Assembly (NCBI RefSeq): GCF_029338195.1
Contig: NZ_CP119779.1
Span: forward strand, 868,001-932,000
Length of the DNA: 64,000 nucleotides
From: Haloarcula litorea
GTDB lineage: Archaea > Halobacteriota > Halobacteria > Halobacteriales > Haloarculaceae
Direction: 5' to 3'
The notes under the pieces are model-generated. The model was given only the letters and a program-made list of their open reading frames with translations. It searched no databases and had not been told where the DNA came from. Each line of letters starts with the position of its first letter. Position 1 is the stretch's first letter. The position numbers were made by a program, and so were the translations under genes. Below are positions 39,559 to 47,621 of this stretch, one piece after another.

Positions 39559-40602
39559 CTAGCCGTCGTACTCGCTGTCGGGGACGACAACCACCTTCCC
39601 GAAGCCCTCGCGGTCCTCCAGCATCTCGTGGGCGCGGGCGATCTCGCTCATCGGCAGCACCGCGCGGATGCGGGGCTGGAGGGTGCCGTCCCAGACCAGC
39701 GGGAACACCTCGTCGATCTCGCCGGGGGCTCCCATCGTCGATCCCATGACGTCCAGTTGCTTCCAGAAGATGGTCGAGATGTTCGTCTCCGGGGTCGGGC
39801 CGGCCGTCGCCCCGCAGGTGACGATGCGCCCGCCCTTCGCCGCGGCGTCCATGTTGTCGGTCCAGTTGTCCCCGCCGACGTGGTCGACCACCACGTCGAC
39901 CCCGCGGCCGTCGGTCAGGTCGTCGACCGCCTCGACGAAGTCCGTCGCCTCGTAGTCGATGGTGTGGTCGGCACCGATCTCGCGGGCGTAGTCGAGTTTC
40001 TCCTCGCTGGAGGCCGTGGCGACCACGGTCGCGCCGGCGTTGGCGGCGATCTGGACCGCCGCGTGGCCCACGCCGCCGGAGGCCCCCTGGACGAGGACGG
40101 TGTCGGTCTGGCCGACGTCGGCGCGTGTCTCGAGCATCCGCCAGGCGGTCTGGAAGACCAGCGGCGTGGCCGCGGCCGTCTCCCAGTCGACGCCCTCGGG
40201 GAGGTGCACGAGGTTCTCCTCGGGGAGCGCGGTCAGTTCCGACTGGACGCCGCGGGTGTGCTCGCCGACGATGGAGAACTCCTCACAGAGGGTCTCCTCG
40301 CCCTTCCGGCAGAACTCACACTCCCCGCAGAACACCGAGGGGTAGACCACCACCCGGTCGCCGGGTTCGAAGCGCGTCACGTCCCCGCCGACCGCCTCGA
40401 CGACGCCGGCCGCGTCGCTGCCGGGGACGTGAGGGAACGACGGCGGTTCGGGCAGGCCCCGGCGGGTCCAGACGTCGAGGTGGTTCAGCCCCGCGGCCTT
40501 CACGTCCACGAGCACCTCCCCCGGACCGGCCTCGGGGTCCGGTTGCTCGCCGTACTCCAGCACCTCGGTCGAACCGGTCTCCTCGTAGTAGACGGATTGC
40601 AT
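39559..40602 (-). CDS. Zinc-type alcohol dehydrogenase / quinone oxidoreductase-like protein
   Basis: This 347-residue MDR-family oxidoreductase has the N-terminal GroES-like domain with structural-zinc cysteines (YPSVFCGECEFCRKGEETLC) and the Rossmann motif VLVQGASGGVGHAAVQIAAN. The catalytic-zinc Cys is replaced in AAGLNHLDVWTRRGL, so it resembles NADPH:quinone oxidoreductases that keep only the structural zinc. FGKVVVVPD closes it as usual. Substrate unknown. It is divergent from alaX. Confidence 0.9.
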   Translation of the reverse strand: MQSVYYEETGSTEVLEYGEQPDPEAGPGEVLVDVKAAGLNHLDVWTRRGLPEPPSFPHVPGSDAAGVVEAVGGDVTRFEPGDRVVVYPSVFCGECEFCRKGEETLCEEFSIVGEHTRGVQSELTALPEENLVHLPEGVDWETAAATPLVFQTAWRMLETRADVGQTDTVLVQGASGGVGHAAVQIAANAGATVVATASSEEKLDYAREIGADHTIDYEATDFVEAVDDLTDGRGVDVVVDHVGGDNWTDNMDAAAKGGRIVTCGATAGPTPETNISTIFWKQLDVMGSTMGAPGEIDEVFPLVWDGTLQPRIRAVLPMSEIARAHEMLEDREGFGKVVVVPDSEYDG

Positions 40603-40682
40603 CGCGTGACACTCAGCCACAGAGACGTATAGAAGGTGGGGGACACACCAACGGCTTTGGCGGTCGGCGGCCAAGCCCAGGT

Positions 40683-41405
40683 GTGACCGAGCTGCGCTAC
40701 CTCCCCGACGCCGACGACGTCACCGAGTTCGCGGCGACCGCGACGGAAGCGACGCGCGACTACGTCGTCCTCGACGGCACCTACTTCTACCCCGAGGGCG
40801 GCGGCCAGCCGGCCGACCGCGGGCGGCTCTCCTGGGACGGCGGCGAGGCGACGGTCCGGGACGTGCGCAAGAACCACGGCGACGTGCGCCACTACGTCGA
40901 GGCGCTGTCGGGCGACCCGCCCGAGCCCGGGGCCACGGTCCGGGGCGAGGTCGACGCCGAGCGCCGGGAGCGGTTGCGCCGGATGCACACCGCCCAGCAC
41001 GTCGTCTCGCGGGTCGTCCTCGACGAGTTCGACGCGGCGACGGCGGGCAACCAGATCCACGTCGACCGCTCCCGCATCGACTTCGAGCCGGCGGAGTTCG
41101 ACGACGAGGACCTCCGGACCATCGAGGAACTGAGCAACGAGATCGTCGAGCGGGACCTGCCCGTCGAGAAGGCAGAGCGCCCGCGCGAGGTCGTCGAGGA
41201 CGAGACGCCGGCCGGCCGGACGCAACTGGACCTCATCCCCGACCACGTCGACCCCCTCCGGGTCGTCGAGATCGAGGGGTTCGACCACTGTCCCTGTGGC
41301 GGGACCCACGTCGACAGCACCGGCGCGCTCGGCGGGATCCGGATCGTCGAGCGGACCTCGAAGGGGGCCGACGTCGAGCGCGTGACGGTCGAGCTGAGCG
41401 AGTGA
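40683..41405 (+). CDS. alaX: Alanyl-tRNA editing protein AlaX
   Basis: This 240-residue trans-editing enzyme removes Ser or Gly mis-attached to tRNA-Ala. The zinc ligands are His102 and His106 (MHTAQHVVSR) and Cys205 and His209 (CPCGGTH). The N-terminal FYPEGGGQPADRGRLSW barrel marks the medium/long AlaX form without the C-terminal oligomer domain of AlaRS. It starts at GTG 40683 (VTELRYLPDADDV). Acidic insertions are halophilic. Confidence 0.94.
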   Translation: MTELRYLPDADDVTEFAATATEATRDYVVLDGTYFYPEGGGQPADRGRLSWDGGEATVRDVRKNHGDVRHYVEALSGDPPEPGATVRGEVDAERRERLRRMHTAQHVVSRVVLDEFDAATAGNQIHVDRSRIDFEPAEFDDEDLRTIEELSNEIVERDLPVEKAERPREVVEDETPAGRTQLDLIPDHVDPLRVVEIEGFDHCPCGGTHVDSTGALGGIRIVERTSKGADVERVTVELSE

Positions 41406-41414
41406 CGGCGGCGG

Positions 41415-42242
41415 TCAGTCCCCGGTTCGCTCGGGCCACGGCCCGACGGCGGGTGACTCGGGGTCGAGGTCGGCGACGAACCGCATCGTCGCGACGTTGG
41501 CCGCGAGGCCGGCGACGGCGGCGGCCCCGAGGCCGACGACCAGGCCGACGATCGGGACGCTGACGACGACGACCGACGCCACCGGCGAGGCGGCGAGGAC
41601 GACCAGCGCGAACCCGACGACGTACCGGAGGTACGGTCCGCCGTCCGTGGCGAACCCGTAGGAGGCCCGCGCCGCGTCGACGACGCCGACGCCCCGGAGG
41701 ACCACGAGATACGGCGTGGCGGCGAACAGGTACGCGGCGGCCACGGACACGGGGATCAGGAGGACGACGACGGGCGCTAGCGCCCACGGGCCGGCACCGA
41801 TGCCGAGGACGGCAAACGGGAGGAACAGCAGCGCCGGCACGACGTTCAACACGAGGAACGGGCGGAAGTGCTCGCGGACGTTCGCCGCGAAGTCGTAGCT
41901 GCCGGCGACCAGCGACTGGCCGATGCTGCCGAAGTAGCCGGCCGCGAGCGCGGCGTTGACCGCCAGCGCGACCGGTACCAGCGCCAGCGAGAGCGGGGAC
42001 TCGCCGACCGGGACGCCGGCGCTGACGGTCGCGCCGCGGGACGGCGGATCGACGAACGTCCAGACGTCGACGACGCCGATCGGCGAGCCGAGCGAGAAGC
42101 CGACGTGGACGCCGTCGAACGCGAGGACCGCACGGACCTTGTCGGTCTGCAACAGCGCGGTGACCACCGGGACGAACGCCAGCGCCAGGACGTCACCGAC
42201 ACGCTCGAAGCCGTCGACGAGCCGGGTCGTCAGCGATGGCAC
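41415..42242 (-). CDS. Haloarchaeal polytopic membrane protein
   Basis: This 275-residue protein starts with GTG (VPSLTTRLVDGFERVG). It has about six transmembrane segments with GYFGSIGQSLVAGSYDFAAN before a loop facing the cytosol (VREHFRPFL), and ATPYLVVLRGVGVVDAARASYG near the fourth. This layout is shared by haloarchaeal DUF4013-like and related stomatin-free membrane families. No transport motif is evident. It is tail-to-tail with alaX. Function unknown. Confidence 0.75.
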   Translation of the reverse strand: MPSLTTRLVDGFERVGDVLALAFVPVVTALLQTDKVRAVLAFDGVHVGFSLGSPIGVVDVWTFVDPPSRGATVSAGVPVGESPLSLALVPVALAVNAALAAGYFGSIGQSLVAGSYDFAANVREHFRPFLVLNVVPALLFLPFAVLGIGAGPWALAPVVVLLIPVSVAAAYLFAATPYLVVLRGVGVVDAARASYGFATDGGPYLRYVVGFALVVLAASPVASVVVVSVPIVGLVVGLGAAAVAGLAANVATMRFVADLDPESPAVGPWPERTGD

Positions 42243-42441
42243 GACGGGTCACCACCGCCCGTCTCGGCCGGATCGACGAGGCTGGCGGGCGACGCGGCTA
42301 CGACCGATGGGGCGAGTGGAGGGCATCGGTCGACACGTCGATCAGCGCTCACAAATCGTTTGTGTCTGGACGCCGGCGCGGCGGCCACGACCGCGGGCGG
42401 CGGCGTCAGGGTTTTCACCACCGACGCGTAACCGAGCGGAT

Positions 42442-42675
42442 ATGACCAAAGTGAAGGTCTCGCTGCCGGATCAGGTGGAGTCGGACATCGACCGTCTCGT
42501 CGAGCAGGGCGAGTTCCTCAACCGCGACCAGGCCGTCGAAGACCTCCTCTCGCGGGGGATCTCCGCGTACAACGCCACGGCCGAGGAGGACGAGACCGCC
42601 GTCGAGGAGGACATGTTCGGAACGACCGACGAACAGCAGGACCCCGCGATGCGGGACGACGACCTCGGGTACTGA
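42442..42675 (+). CDS. Ribbon-helix-helix (CopG-like) protein
   Basis: This 77-residue protein opens MTKVKVSLPDQVESDIDRLV, a beta strand then a helix, followed by GEFLNRDQAVEDLLSRGISA, the classic RHH (MetJ/Arc) DNA-binding fold. Residues 50-77 are an acidic tail (EEDMFGTTDEQQDPAMRDDD). It would bind DNA as a dimer; no toxin gene is adjacent, so an antitoxin role is not supported. A GCCGAC-N5-GTCGGC dyad starts right after its stop. Confidence 0.85.
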   Translation: MTKVKVSLPDQVESDIDRLVEQGEFLNRDQAVEDLLSRGISAYNATAEEDETAVEEDMFGTTDEQQDPAMRDDDLGY

Positions 42676-42692
42676 GCCGACCGACCGTCGGC
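42676..42692. terminator. Inverted repeat after the ribbon-helix-helix gene
   Basis: GCCGAC and GTCGGC pair around a 5-base loop directly after the TGA. It might stabilise or end the mRNA, or be an autoregulatory half-site of the RHH protein. The gap to 42807 has no other feature. Confidence 0.3.
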
Positions 42693-42807
42693 CGGGGCCC
42701 CGCCGCCGACGTGACGAGCACCTAGGGGAGTGACAGCGGGGTACGAGTGCCCCGGTCGTCGGAGAACCGGGGTGGAATAGCTGGGGCCGGAGTGGGGGGC
42801 GGGTCGC

Positions 42808-43095
42808 CTAGAACGAGACCTCGTCGGGACCCTCCTCGCCCATCGCGATGGGGTCGCGGTCGGAGTATCCCTTGCGGCCGATTGCCTTGCTCGACAGCCC
42901 GGCACACGTCGTGAGCATCGCGTCCTCGGCCGTCTCGAACGTCTCCGGGGCCGAGCGGCCGAGCGCGTCGCCGACCGTCTCCGTGCCGTTGGGCAGTTCC
43001 AGTGTGGTGTCGCCCTCGGCCTCGATGAGCTCCTCCGTCGTCATCGGGTAGTCGTGCGCCTCGAACGCCTCCGTCGCGTCGGTTAGCATCCGCAT
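42808..43095 (-). CDS. DUF5789 family protein
   Basis: This 95-residue protein contains AHDYPMTTEELIEAEGDTTL, ELPNGTETVGDALGRSAPET and GRKGYSDRDPIAMGEEGPDE, the conserved features of a haloarchaeal family (DUF5789, related to DUF2795). Members are small and probably helical, and occur in multiple copies per genome. Function unknown. It is divergent from the PHP phosphoesterase across a 141-base AT-rich gap (43096-43236) that must hold both promoters. Confidence 0.85.
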   Translation of the reverse strand: MRMLTDATEAFEAHDYPMTTEELIEAEGDTTLELPNGTETVGDALGRSAPETFETAEDAMLTTCAGLSSKAIGRKGYSDRDPIAMGEEGPDEVSF

Positions 43096-43236
43096 ATCTC
43101 CCGAAAGTGGATGGTCGATAATAAACCTTCACTATTTATAATGTTAATACTCCCTAGTGAGTTTAAGGACCACGGGAGACGCCGTGACACGGACGGCGAG
43201 GGGAAGATGCTTGCCGCTGGCCCCGAACGCCTCGGT

Positions 43237-44010
43237 ATGGTTGTCGCGGACCTCCACGTCCACACGACGCGCTCCGACGGGTCGCTCGAACTCGCCGACG
43301 TTCCGGCCGCCGCCCGGACGGCCGGCGTCGAGGCCGTCGCGATCACCGACCACGACCGGATCAACCCCCACCTCGACGGGCCGCTGACCACTCGGGACGG
43401 CGTCGAGGTGGTCCACGGGATCGAACTGCGGGTCGAGACCGACACACAGCGGCTGGATCTGCTGGGCTACGGCGTCGACCCGACGGAGGAGCTGGTCGCC
43501 GAGTGCGAGCGCATCCAGCGGGACCGCCGCGAGCGGGGCCGCCGGATCATCGAGTGCGTCGAGGAACGGCTGGACGCCTCGCTCCCGGTCGAACCCCGAG
43601 AGGGGCTGGGTCGGCCACACATCGCGCGGGCGATCGCCGAGGTGTCCGACTACTCCTACGAGGGGGCCTTCGAGCACCTCATCGGCGCGGACTGTCCCTG
43701 CTACGTCGCCCGGGACGTGCCCTCCTTCGAGCGGGGCCGGGCGCTGCTGGCCGACGCCTGCGGGCTGGTCGGGCTCGCCCACCCCTGTCGGTACGACGAC
43801 ACCGAGGCCGCGCTGGCCCGCTGCGCGCAACTGGACGCCGTCGAACTGTGCTACCCCTACGGGTTCGCGGCCGACACCGACCCCGTCGCGGACGCCGTCG
43901 AGGCCCACGACCTCCTCCCGACCGGCGGCAGCGACGCCCACGACGACCGGCTGGGACGGGCGGGCCTGGACGCCGCCGGGTGGCACCGCGTCCGGGACGC
44001 CGTCGTCTGA
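43237..44010 (+). CDS. PHP-domain metal-dependent phosphoesterase
   Basis: This 257-residue protein has the PHP signatures ADLHVHTTRSDGSLELAD, AITDHDRINPHLDG, VVHGIELRVET, GLAHPCRYDD and LLPTGGSDAHDDRLGRAGLD, which bind a trinuclear metal site. Family members hydrolyse 3'-phosphoadenosine 5'-phosphate or degrade RNA 5' to 3' (TrpH/RNase AM type). The start MVVADLHVHT at 43237 is preferred; an ATG at 43207 would add 10 residues. Substrate not predictable. Confidence 0.9.
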   Translation: MVVADLHVHTTRSDGSLELADVPAAARTAGVEAVAITDHDRINPHLDGPLTTRDGVEVVHGIELRVETDTQRLDLLGYGVDPTEELVAECERIQRDRRERGRRIIECVEERLDASLPVEPREGLGRPHIARAIAEVSDYSYEGAFEHLIGADCPCYVARDVPSFERGRALLADACGLVGLAHPCRYDDTEAALARCAQLDAVELCYPYGFAADTDPVADAVEAHDLLPTGGSDAHDDRLGRAGLDAAGWHRVRDAVV

Positions 44011-44064
44011 CGGCCGGCAGACGCAATCCGAGGGTTCAATGCGCTCGGGCACCAACCGTCGCGT

Positions 44065-44229
44065 ATGCAGTGTCACTACTGCGACCGGGACGCGGACATC
44101 GCCGTCGAGAGCGACGGCGTGAAAGTCGGGGTCTGCAAGACGCACTTCCGCGAACAGATGGCGGAGCTCGAGGACGCCGACTGGCTCGAGGACCTCGACG
44201 AGGAACTCGACATCGACCGGCGAGAGTAG
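44065..44229 (+). CDS. Small zinc-binding protein (DUF6757-like)
   Basis: This 54-residue protein (MQCHYCDRDADIAVESDGVK, then VCKTHFREQMAELEDADWL) has the metal site Cys3, Cys6, Cys24 and His27, followed by an acidic helix. It matches a small haloarchaeal family that I recall as DUF6757. It was read directly because it is short; start, stop and codon bias are all good. It lies between the PHP and cupin genes on the same strand. Function unknown. Confidence 0.78.
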   Translation: MQCHYCDRDADIAVESDGVKVGVCKTHFREQMAELEDADWLEDLDEELDIDRRE

Positions 44230-44298
44230 TCCCGTCGCCCCCGCACGGTCTGCCCTCCCCCGCACAACGTTTTACCGCCGCCACTCCACAGCCCCCGT

Positions 44299-44766
44299 AT
44301 GGAGCACGTCAGCCTCGACGACGTCGACTCGCGGATGGGACCGGCCGACGTGAAGCGGTCGCTGTCGAACGCGCTCGACACCACTGACCTGGCGGCCAAC
44401 TACTACGAGCTCGCGCCGGGCGAGACGTTCGGCCTGGGCTACCACCGCCACCCCGCCCAGGAGGAGGTGTTCTACGTCCAGGCCGGCACCGCCACCTTCG
44501 AGACCGAGGACGGCGACGTGACCGTCGACGCGGGCGAGGCCGTCCGGTTCGCCCCCGGCGAGTGGCAGCTGGGGCGCAACGACGGCGACGAGCGCGTGGT
44601 CGCGCTGGCGCTGGGCGCGCCCAAGGACGCCCGCGAGACGGAGATGGTCCGCCGCTGCGAGGACTGTGGCGGCCGCACCGAACAGCGCGTCGAACTCACC
44701 GACGACCGGGACGCGCTGGTGACGCTGTGTACCGCCTGCGGGGCCGAGACCGGGCGATTCACCTGA
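44299..44766 (+). CDS. Cupin protein with C-terminal zinc ribbon
   Basis: This 155-residue protein has a cupin core (about 30-110): YHRHPAQEEVFYVQAGTATF gives the His/Glu metal ligands, then VRFAPGEWQLGRN. Residues 118-155 add a zinc ribbon, CEDCGG and CTACGAETGRFT. The fusion suggests a regulator or a metal-dependent sensor rather than a simple enzyme. It resembles the cupin at 8551 in the APKxxD end (GAPKDARE) but is distinct. Confidence 0.82.
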   Translation: MEHVSLDDVDSRMGPADVKRSLSNALDTTDLAANYYELAPGETFGLGYHRHPAQEEVFYVQAGTATFETEDGDVTVDAGEAVRFAPGEWQLGRNDGDERVVALALGAPKDARETEMVRRCEDCGGRTEQRVELTDDRDALVTLCTACGAETGRFT

Positions 44767-44798
44767 CACTTTAGGTACCCGGCCGCCGACGGCCCGGT

Positions 44799-44939
44799 AT
44801 GCTCTCGCTCGGACAGAAGCTGATCGCGATGGTCACCCTCCTCGTCCTGGTCGCCGTCGTCGCGGTGTTGTCACCCATCTACGGGGTCGTCGTCCTGCTT
44901 GTCGCCGCGCCGCTCGCGGTCGCGATCCTCCGCCGGTGA
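44799..44939 (+). CDS. 46-residue hydrophobic membrane peptide
   Basis: This small protein (MLSLGQKLIAMVTLLVLVAV, ending PLAVAILRR) forms one long or two short transmembrane helices. ATG, stop and GC-rich third positions are in order, and its stop codon directly abuts the stop of the convergent lipoprotein at 44940, as seen for several genuine pairs here. Function unknown; many haloarchaeal genomes encode such single-helix peptides. Confidence 0.55.
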   Translation: MLSLGQKLIAMVTLLVLVAVVAVLSPIYGVVVLLVAAPLAVAILRR

Positions 44940-45464
44940 CTACCCGTCGGCGGTCGCGTCGACACCACACGTCGTCTGGAAGGCGACGGCACCGTCGGGC
45001 GTGATCGTCAGATCGCCCCGGACGGACTCGGTCCCGCGCCGGCAACTGAACTGCGCCCACGCGCGGACGCGGCTGTCGCCGGTCGTCGTCCGTACCACGA
45101 CCCAGACCGACGCGCCGGGTTCGACGTCGTCGACCGTGGTCCCGATGCCGCTGTCGGCCGGGACGCGGAACGTCTCGGTCGTGACGTTCGCCCCGAGCAG
45201 TCGGACGTCCGTGACGTTCGTCAGCGCCGCCGGCGACACGCCAGTCAGGTCCCCGATCGGGCGCTGGCGGGTCGTCCCGTTGGCGTAGGTGAACGCGACG
45301 CCGGTGGGCTCGTCCGGGACGACCGAGAGTCCCACGTCGTACGGCCGGTCGTCGCCGTTGGTCACCGAGAACTGGAGCGTCCCCGTGGGGTCGGCCGGTC
45401 CACCGCCCAGACCGAGACAGCCGGCGGTCAGACAGCACACCGCGAGGGCGAGGGCGAGGCGCAT
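44940..45464 (-). CDS. Secreted lipoprotein of unknown function
   Basis: This 174-residue protein has a short signal (MRLALALAVCCLTAGCLGLG) with the lipobox LTAGC. The mature part GTLQFSVTNGDDRPYDVGLS and GVSPAALTNVTDVRLLGANV indicates a beta-sandwich with several N-glycosylation sites (NGT, NVT). Two late cysteines (FSCRRGT, TTCGVD) could form a disulfide outside the cell. No homologous enzyme is recognised. Confidence 0.72.
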   Translation of the reverse strand: MRLALALAVCCLTAGCLGLGGGPADPTGTLQFSVTNGDDRPYDVGLSVVPDEPTGVAFTYANGTTRQRPIGDLTGVSPAALTNVTDVRLLGANVTTETFRVPADSGIGTTVDDVEPGASVWVVVRTTTGDSRVRAWAQFSCRRGTESVRGDLTITPDGAVAFQTTCGVDATADG

Positions 45465-45551
45465 ACCCTCCTTTTCGGCTGCCTGACACGAAAGGGTTGG
45501 CGGTCGACGCGTCGGCCCCGCCGGCGACGGGACCGACCCGCCGACGGGCGA

Positions 45552-46295
45552 TCAGTCGTCGTCCGCGGCGGTCGACGCGTCGGCCCCGAGCCCGTCGCCG
45601 CCGGCCGTCGCCGACGCGTCCCGGCCCCGCTCGCGCACGTAGTCGGTGAAGTTCTCGAAGAGCTGCTTGGCCTCGCAGGCCGCGGCGTAGTTCTCCTCGG
45701 TGATGCCGTCGAGCACCCGTTCGATGCGCGCCTCGGGCAGGTCCTTGCCCGCGGTGACCCGCTCGGCCGTCTCGGGGTCGTACTCGGGGTGGAACTGGAC
45801 CGCGAACACGTCGCCCTGGCGGAAGCCGTGGACGCCGTAGTCGTTCTGTGCGAACTGCGTCGCGCCCGGCGGCACCTCCGCGACGGTGTCGGAGTGGGTG
45901 GTGAACACGGTGAACGACTCGGAGACGCCGTCAAGCAGCGGCGTCGAGCCGTCGTGTTCGACGGTGCGGTAGCCGATCTCGTAGTCGTCCATCGGCGCGA
46001 CCCGGCCGCCCAGCGCGCGGGCCAGCAGCTGGTGGCCGAAACAGACGCCCAGGAACGGCAGCCCGCGGTCGACGGCCTCGCGGACCCACGACTCCAGCTC
46101 GCGGATCCACGGCTCGTCCCAGTACGCGGAGGCGCGAGAGCCCGTGAGCAGACAGGCGTCGAACGCGAAGTCGTCGGGCAGTTCGCGTTCGGTGACGTCG
46201 TACTCCACGAGGTCGGCGTCGAGTTCGCGCCGGAAGTTCCGACGGTTGTCCGCGCCGTCGTGGGCCGCGTTCAGCAGGGCGATGCGCAGCGTCAT
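45552..46295 (-). CDS. Class I glutamine amidotransferase-like protein
   Basis: This 247-residue protein has the triad Cys85 (GVCFGHQLLARALGG), His169 and Glu171 (VQFHPEYDPE). It is a stand-alone GMP synthase-type amidotransferase homologue (type 1 GATase) with an acidic tail (about 225-247). It may hydrolyse gamma-glutamyl compounds or supply ammonia to an unknown partner; no synthetase subunit is adjacent. MTLRIALLNAAHDG is the family start, so a longer reading to 47228 was rejected. Confidence 0.88.
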   Translation of the reverse strand: MTLRIALLNAAHDGADNRRNFRRELDADLVEYDVTERELPDDFAFDACLLTGSRASAYWDEPWIRELESWVREAVDRGLPFLGVCFGHQLLARALGGRVAPMDDYEIGYRTVEHDGSTPLLDGVSESFTVFTTHSDTVAEVPPGATQFAQNDYGVHGFRQGDVFAVQFHPEYDPETAERVTAGKDLPEARIERVLDGITEENYAAACEAKQLFENFTDYVRERGRDASATAGGDGLGADASTAADDD

Positions 46296-46354
46296 CTGTC
46301 GGTACCTATCCGTTCGGCCACAAAAAGACCACGCATCGCCGGAAACGTTGCCGC

Positions 46355-46804
46355 TCACTCGGACAGCCACAGGCCGGCCGCCGCGAGCGCGCCGTACCAG
46401 ACCGCGACCGCCAGCAGTGCGGGCGCGAGCGTCGTCAGGAACCACGGGACCGCGACGCCGTATGCCGCCCCCAGCAGGAGTCCGGTGGCCGTCCGGACGG
46501 CGTTGTGGCCCCGCCGGTCGGTGAACGTCGTCGCGGTCCAGTCGACCAGCGCCGGCAGCGGGCCGACGGCGACCAGCGGGAACCACGCCCCCCGTCCGAC
46601 CCCGAGCAGGAACGCCGTCACGCCCAGCGCGATCCCGGGGTAGACGCCCGAACACCGCGCACAGAGCCGGACGGTGCGGCCGGCGACCGAGAGCCGGTGA
46701 CAGCGGTGGTACTCCGCGGGCGTGTGGTGCGAGAGGAGGTAGGGTGCCGTCGCGGCCAGCCCGCGACGGAGTTCGCGGCGCAGTTCGGTCCGGTCTGTGG
46801 GCAT
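46355..46804 (-). CDS. DUF2085 family membrane protein
   Basis: This 149-residue protein has CHRLSVAGRTVRLCARCSGV near residue 35-55, the Cys/His motif of DUF2085, then three or four transmembrane helices ending WYGALAAAGLWLSE. The motif looks metal-binding (CH...CARC). The family is found in bacteria and archaea without a known function. It lies 4 bases after the TM2 gene on the same strand. Confidence 0.85.
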   Translation of the reverse strand: MPTDRTELRRELRRGLAATAPYLLSHHTPAEYHRCHRLSVAGRTVRLCARCSGVYPGIALGVTAFLLGVGRGAWFPLVAVGPLPALVDWTATTFTDRRGHNAVRTATGLLLGAAYGVAVPWFLTTLAPALLAVAVWYGALAAAGLWLSE

Positions 46805-46807
46805 CGC

Positions 46808-47596
46808 TCAGTCGTCGACGTACCGCCGCTGGAACTCCTCGTCGGTCTTGGTCAGGTAGATGATCCCCTCGATGATGCCGGCCAGGCCCGGCAGCCCGGT
46901 CCAGAAGAAACAGAGGTAGAGGACGCCGATGCCGGTGTTGCCGAGGTAGAAGTGGTGGGCTCCGAAGCTCCCGAGGATCAGCGCGAAGACCCCCGCCGTC
47001 ACTCGGTCCTTCTTGCTCCCACCGCCCGACCCGCCGTCGCTCCCGGCCTCGCTCTGGTCGGCCCCGCACTCGGGGCAGAACTTCGTGTCCGGGTCCAGTG
47101 CCGTGCCACAGGAGTGACAGTACTTCTCGTCGGCGTCTGTGTCCGCGTCGGACTCGCCGGCGTCTGTGTCCGCGTCGGACTCGTCGGCGTCTGTGTCCGC
47201 GTCGAACTCCGCGGCGCTGGGCGTCCACTCGTCGTCGGCATCGTCGCCCCCGGTCGACTCCGTCTCGTCGTCGGCATCGTCGCCTCCGGTCGACCCCGCG
47301 TCGTCGTCCTCGTCGGCGTCGTCCGTCGGGTCTGCGTCGCCGTCGTCGGCGGCCTCCGCGTCCGGGTCGGAAGCGGCCCTGCTCGCGTCCGCCTCGTCCG
47401 CCGTCGCCGTGTCGGCCGCCTCGTCGGCCTCGTCGGCCGGCGCGTCGTCGGGCTCCGGCTCGCTCTCGGTGTCCTCGGCCGCCTCGGCGTCGGGATCGGA
47501 AGCGGCCCTGCTCGCCGCCTCGTCGTCGGCCGCGTCGGCGTTCTCGTCGGGTGGCGACTCGTCCGCCTCGTCGTGATCGTCGTCCTGCGGGGACAT
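46808..47596 (-). CDS. TM2-domain protein with acidic repeat region and zinc ribbon
   Basis: This 262-residue protein has three parts: residues 1-155, an extremely acidic, repetitive Asp/Ala/Glu region; a zinc ribbon (KYCHSCGTALDPDTKFCPEC); and a C-terminal TM2 domain with two helices (FALILGSFGAHHFYLGNTGI, then GIIEGIIYLTKTDEEF). TM2 proteins are membrane proteins of uncertain role. The acidic part contains duplicated units (ASRAASDPDAEAA twice, STGGDDADDE twice, and a 9-residue unit three times). It is followed by the DUF2085 gene. Confidence 0.88.
   Translation of the reverse strand: MSPQDDDHDEADESPPDENADAADDEAASRAASDPDAEAAEDTESEPEPDDAPADEADEAADTATADEADASRAASDPDAEAADDGDADPTDDADEDDDAGSTGGDDADDETESTGGDDADDEWTPSAAEFDADTDADESDADTDAGESDADTDADEKYCHSCGTALDPDTKFCPECGADQSEAGSDGGSGGGSKKDRVTAGVFALILGSFGAHHFYLGNTGIGVLYLCFFWTGLPGLAGIIEGIIYLTKTDEEFQRRYVDD
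47127..47207. repeat. Three tandem 27-bp repeats within the TM2 gene
   Basis: Units 47127-47153, 47154-47180 and 47181-47207 are nearly identical and encode a 9-residue acidic unit (ESDADTDAD). The length is a multiple of three, so copy-number change only lengthens the acidic region. It is not a CRISPR: there are no spacers. Confidence 0.85.
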
Positions 47597-47621
47597 ACCA
47601 GCCGACTCGACGGGCCGGGAA

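Noticed and set aside
42442-42675. Antitoxin of a toxin-antitoxin pair
   Set aside because: The ribbon-helix-helix protein has no neighbouring toxin gene on either side.
47127-47299. Short regular repeats considered as a CRISPR
   Set aside because: Units are tandem without spacers and encode an acidic protein repeat.
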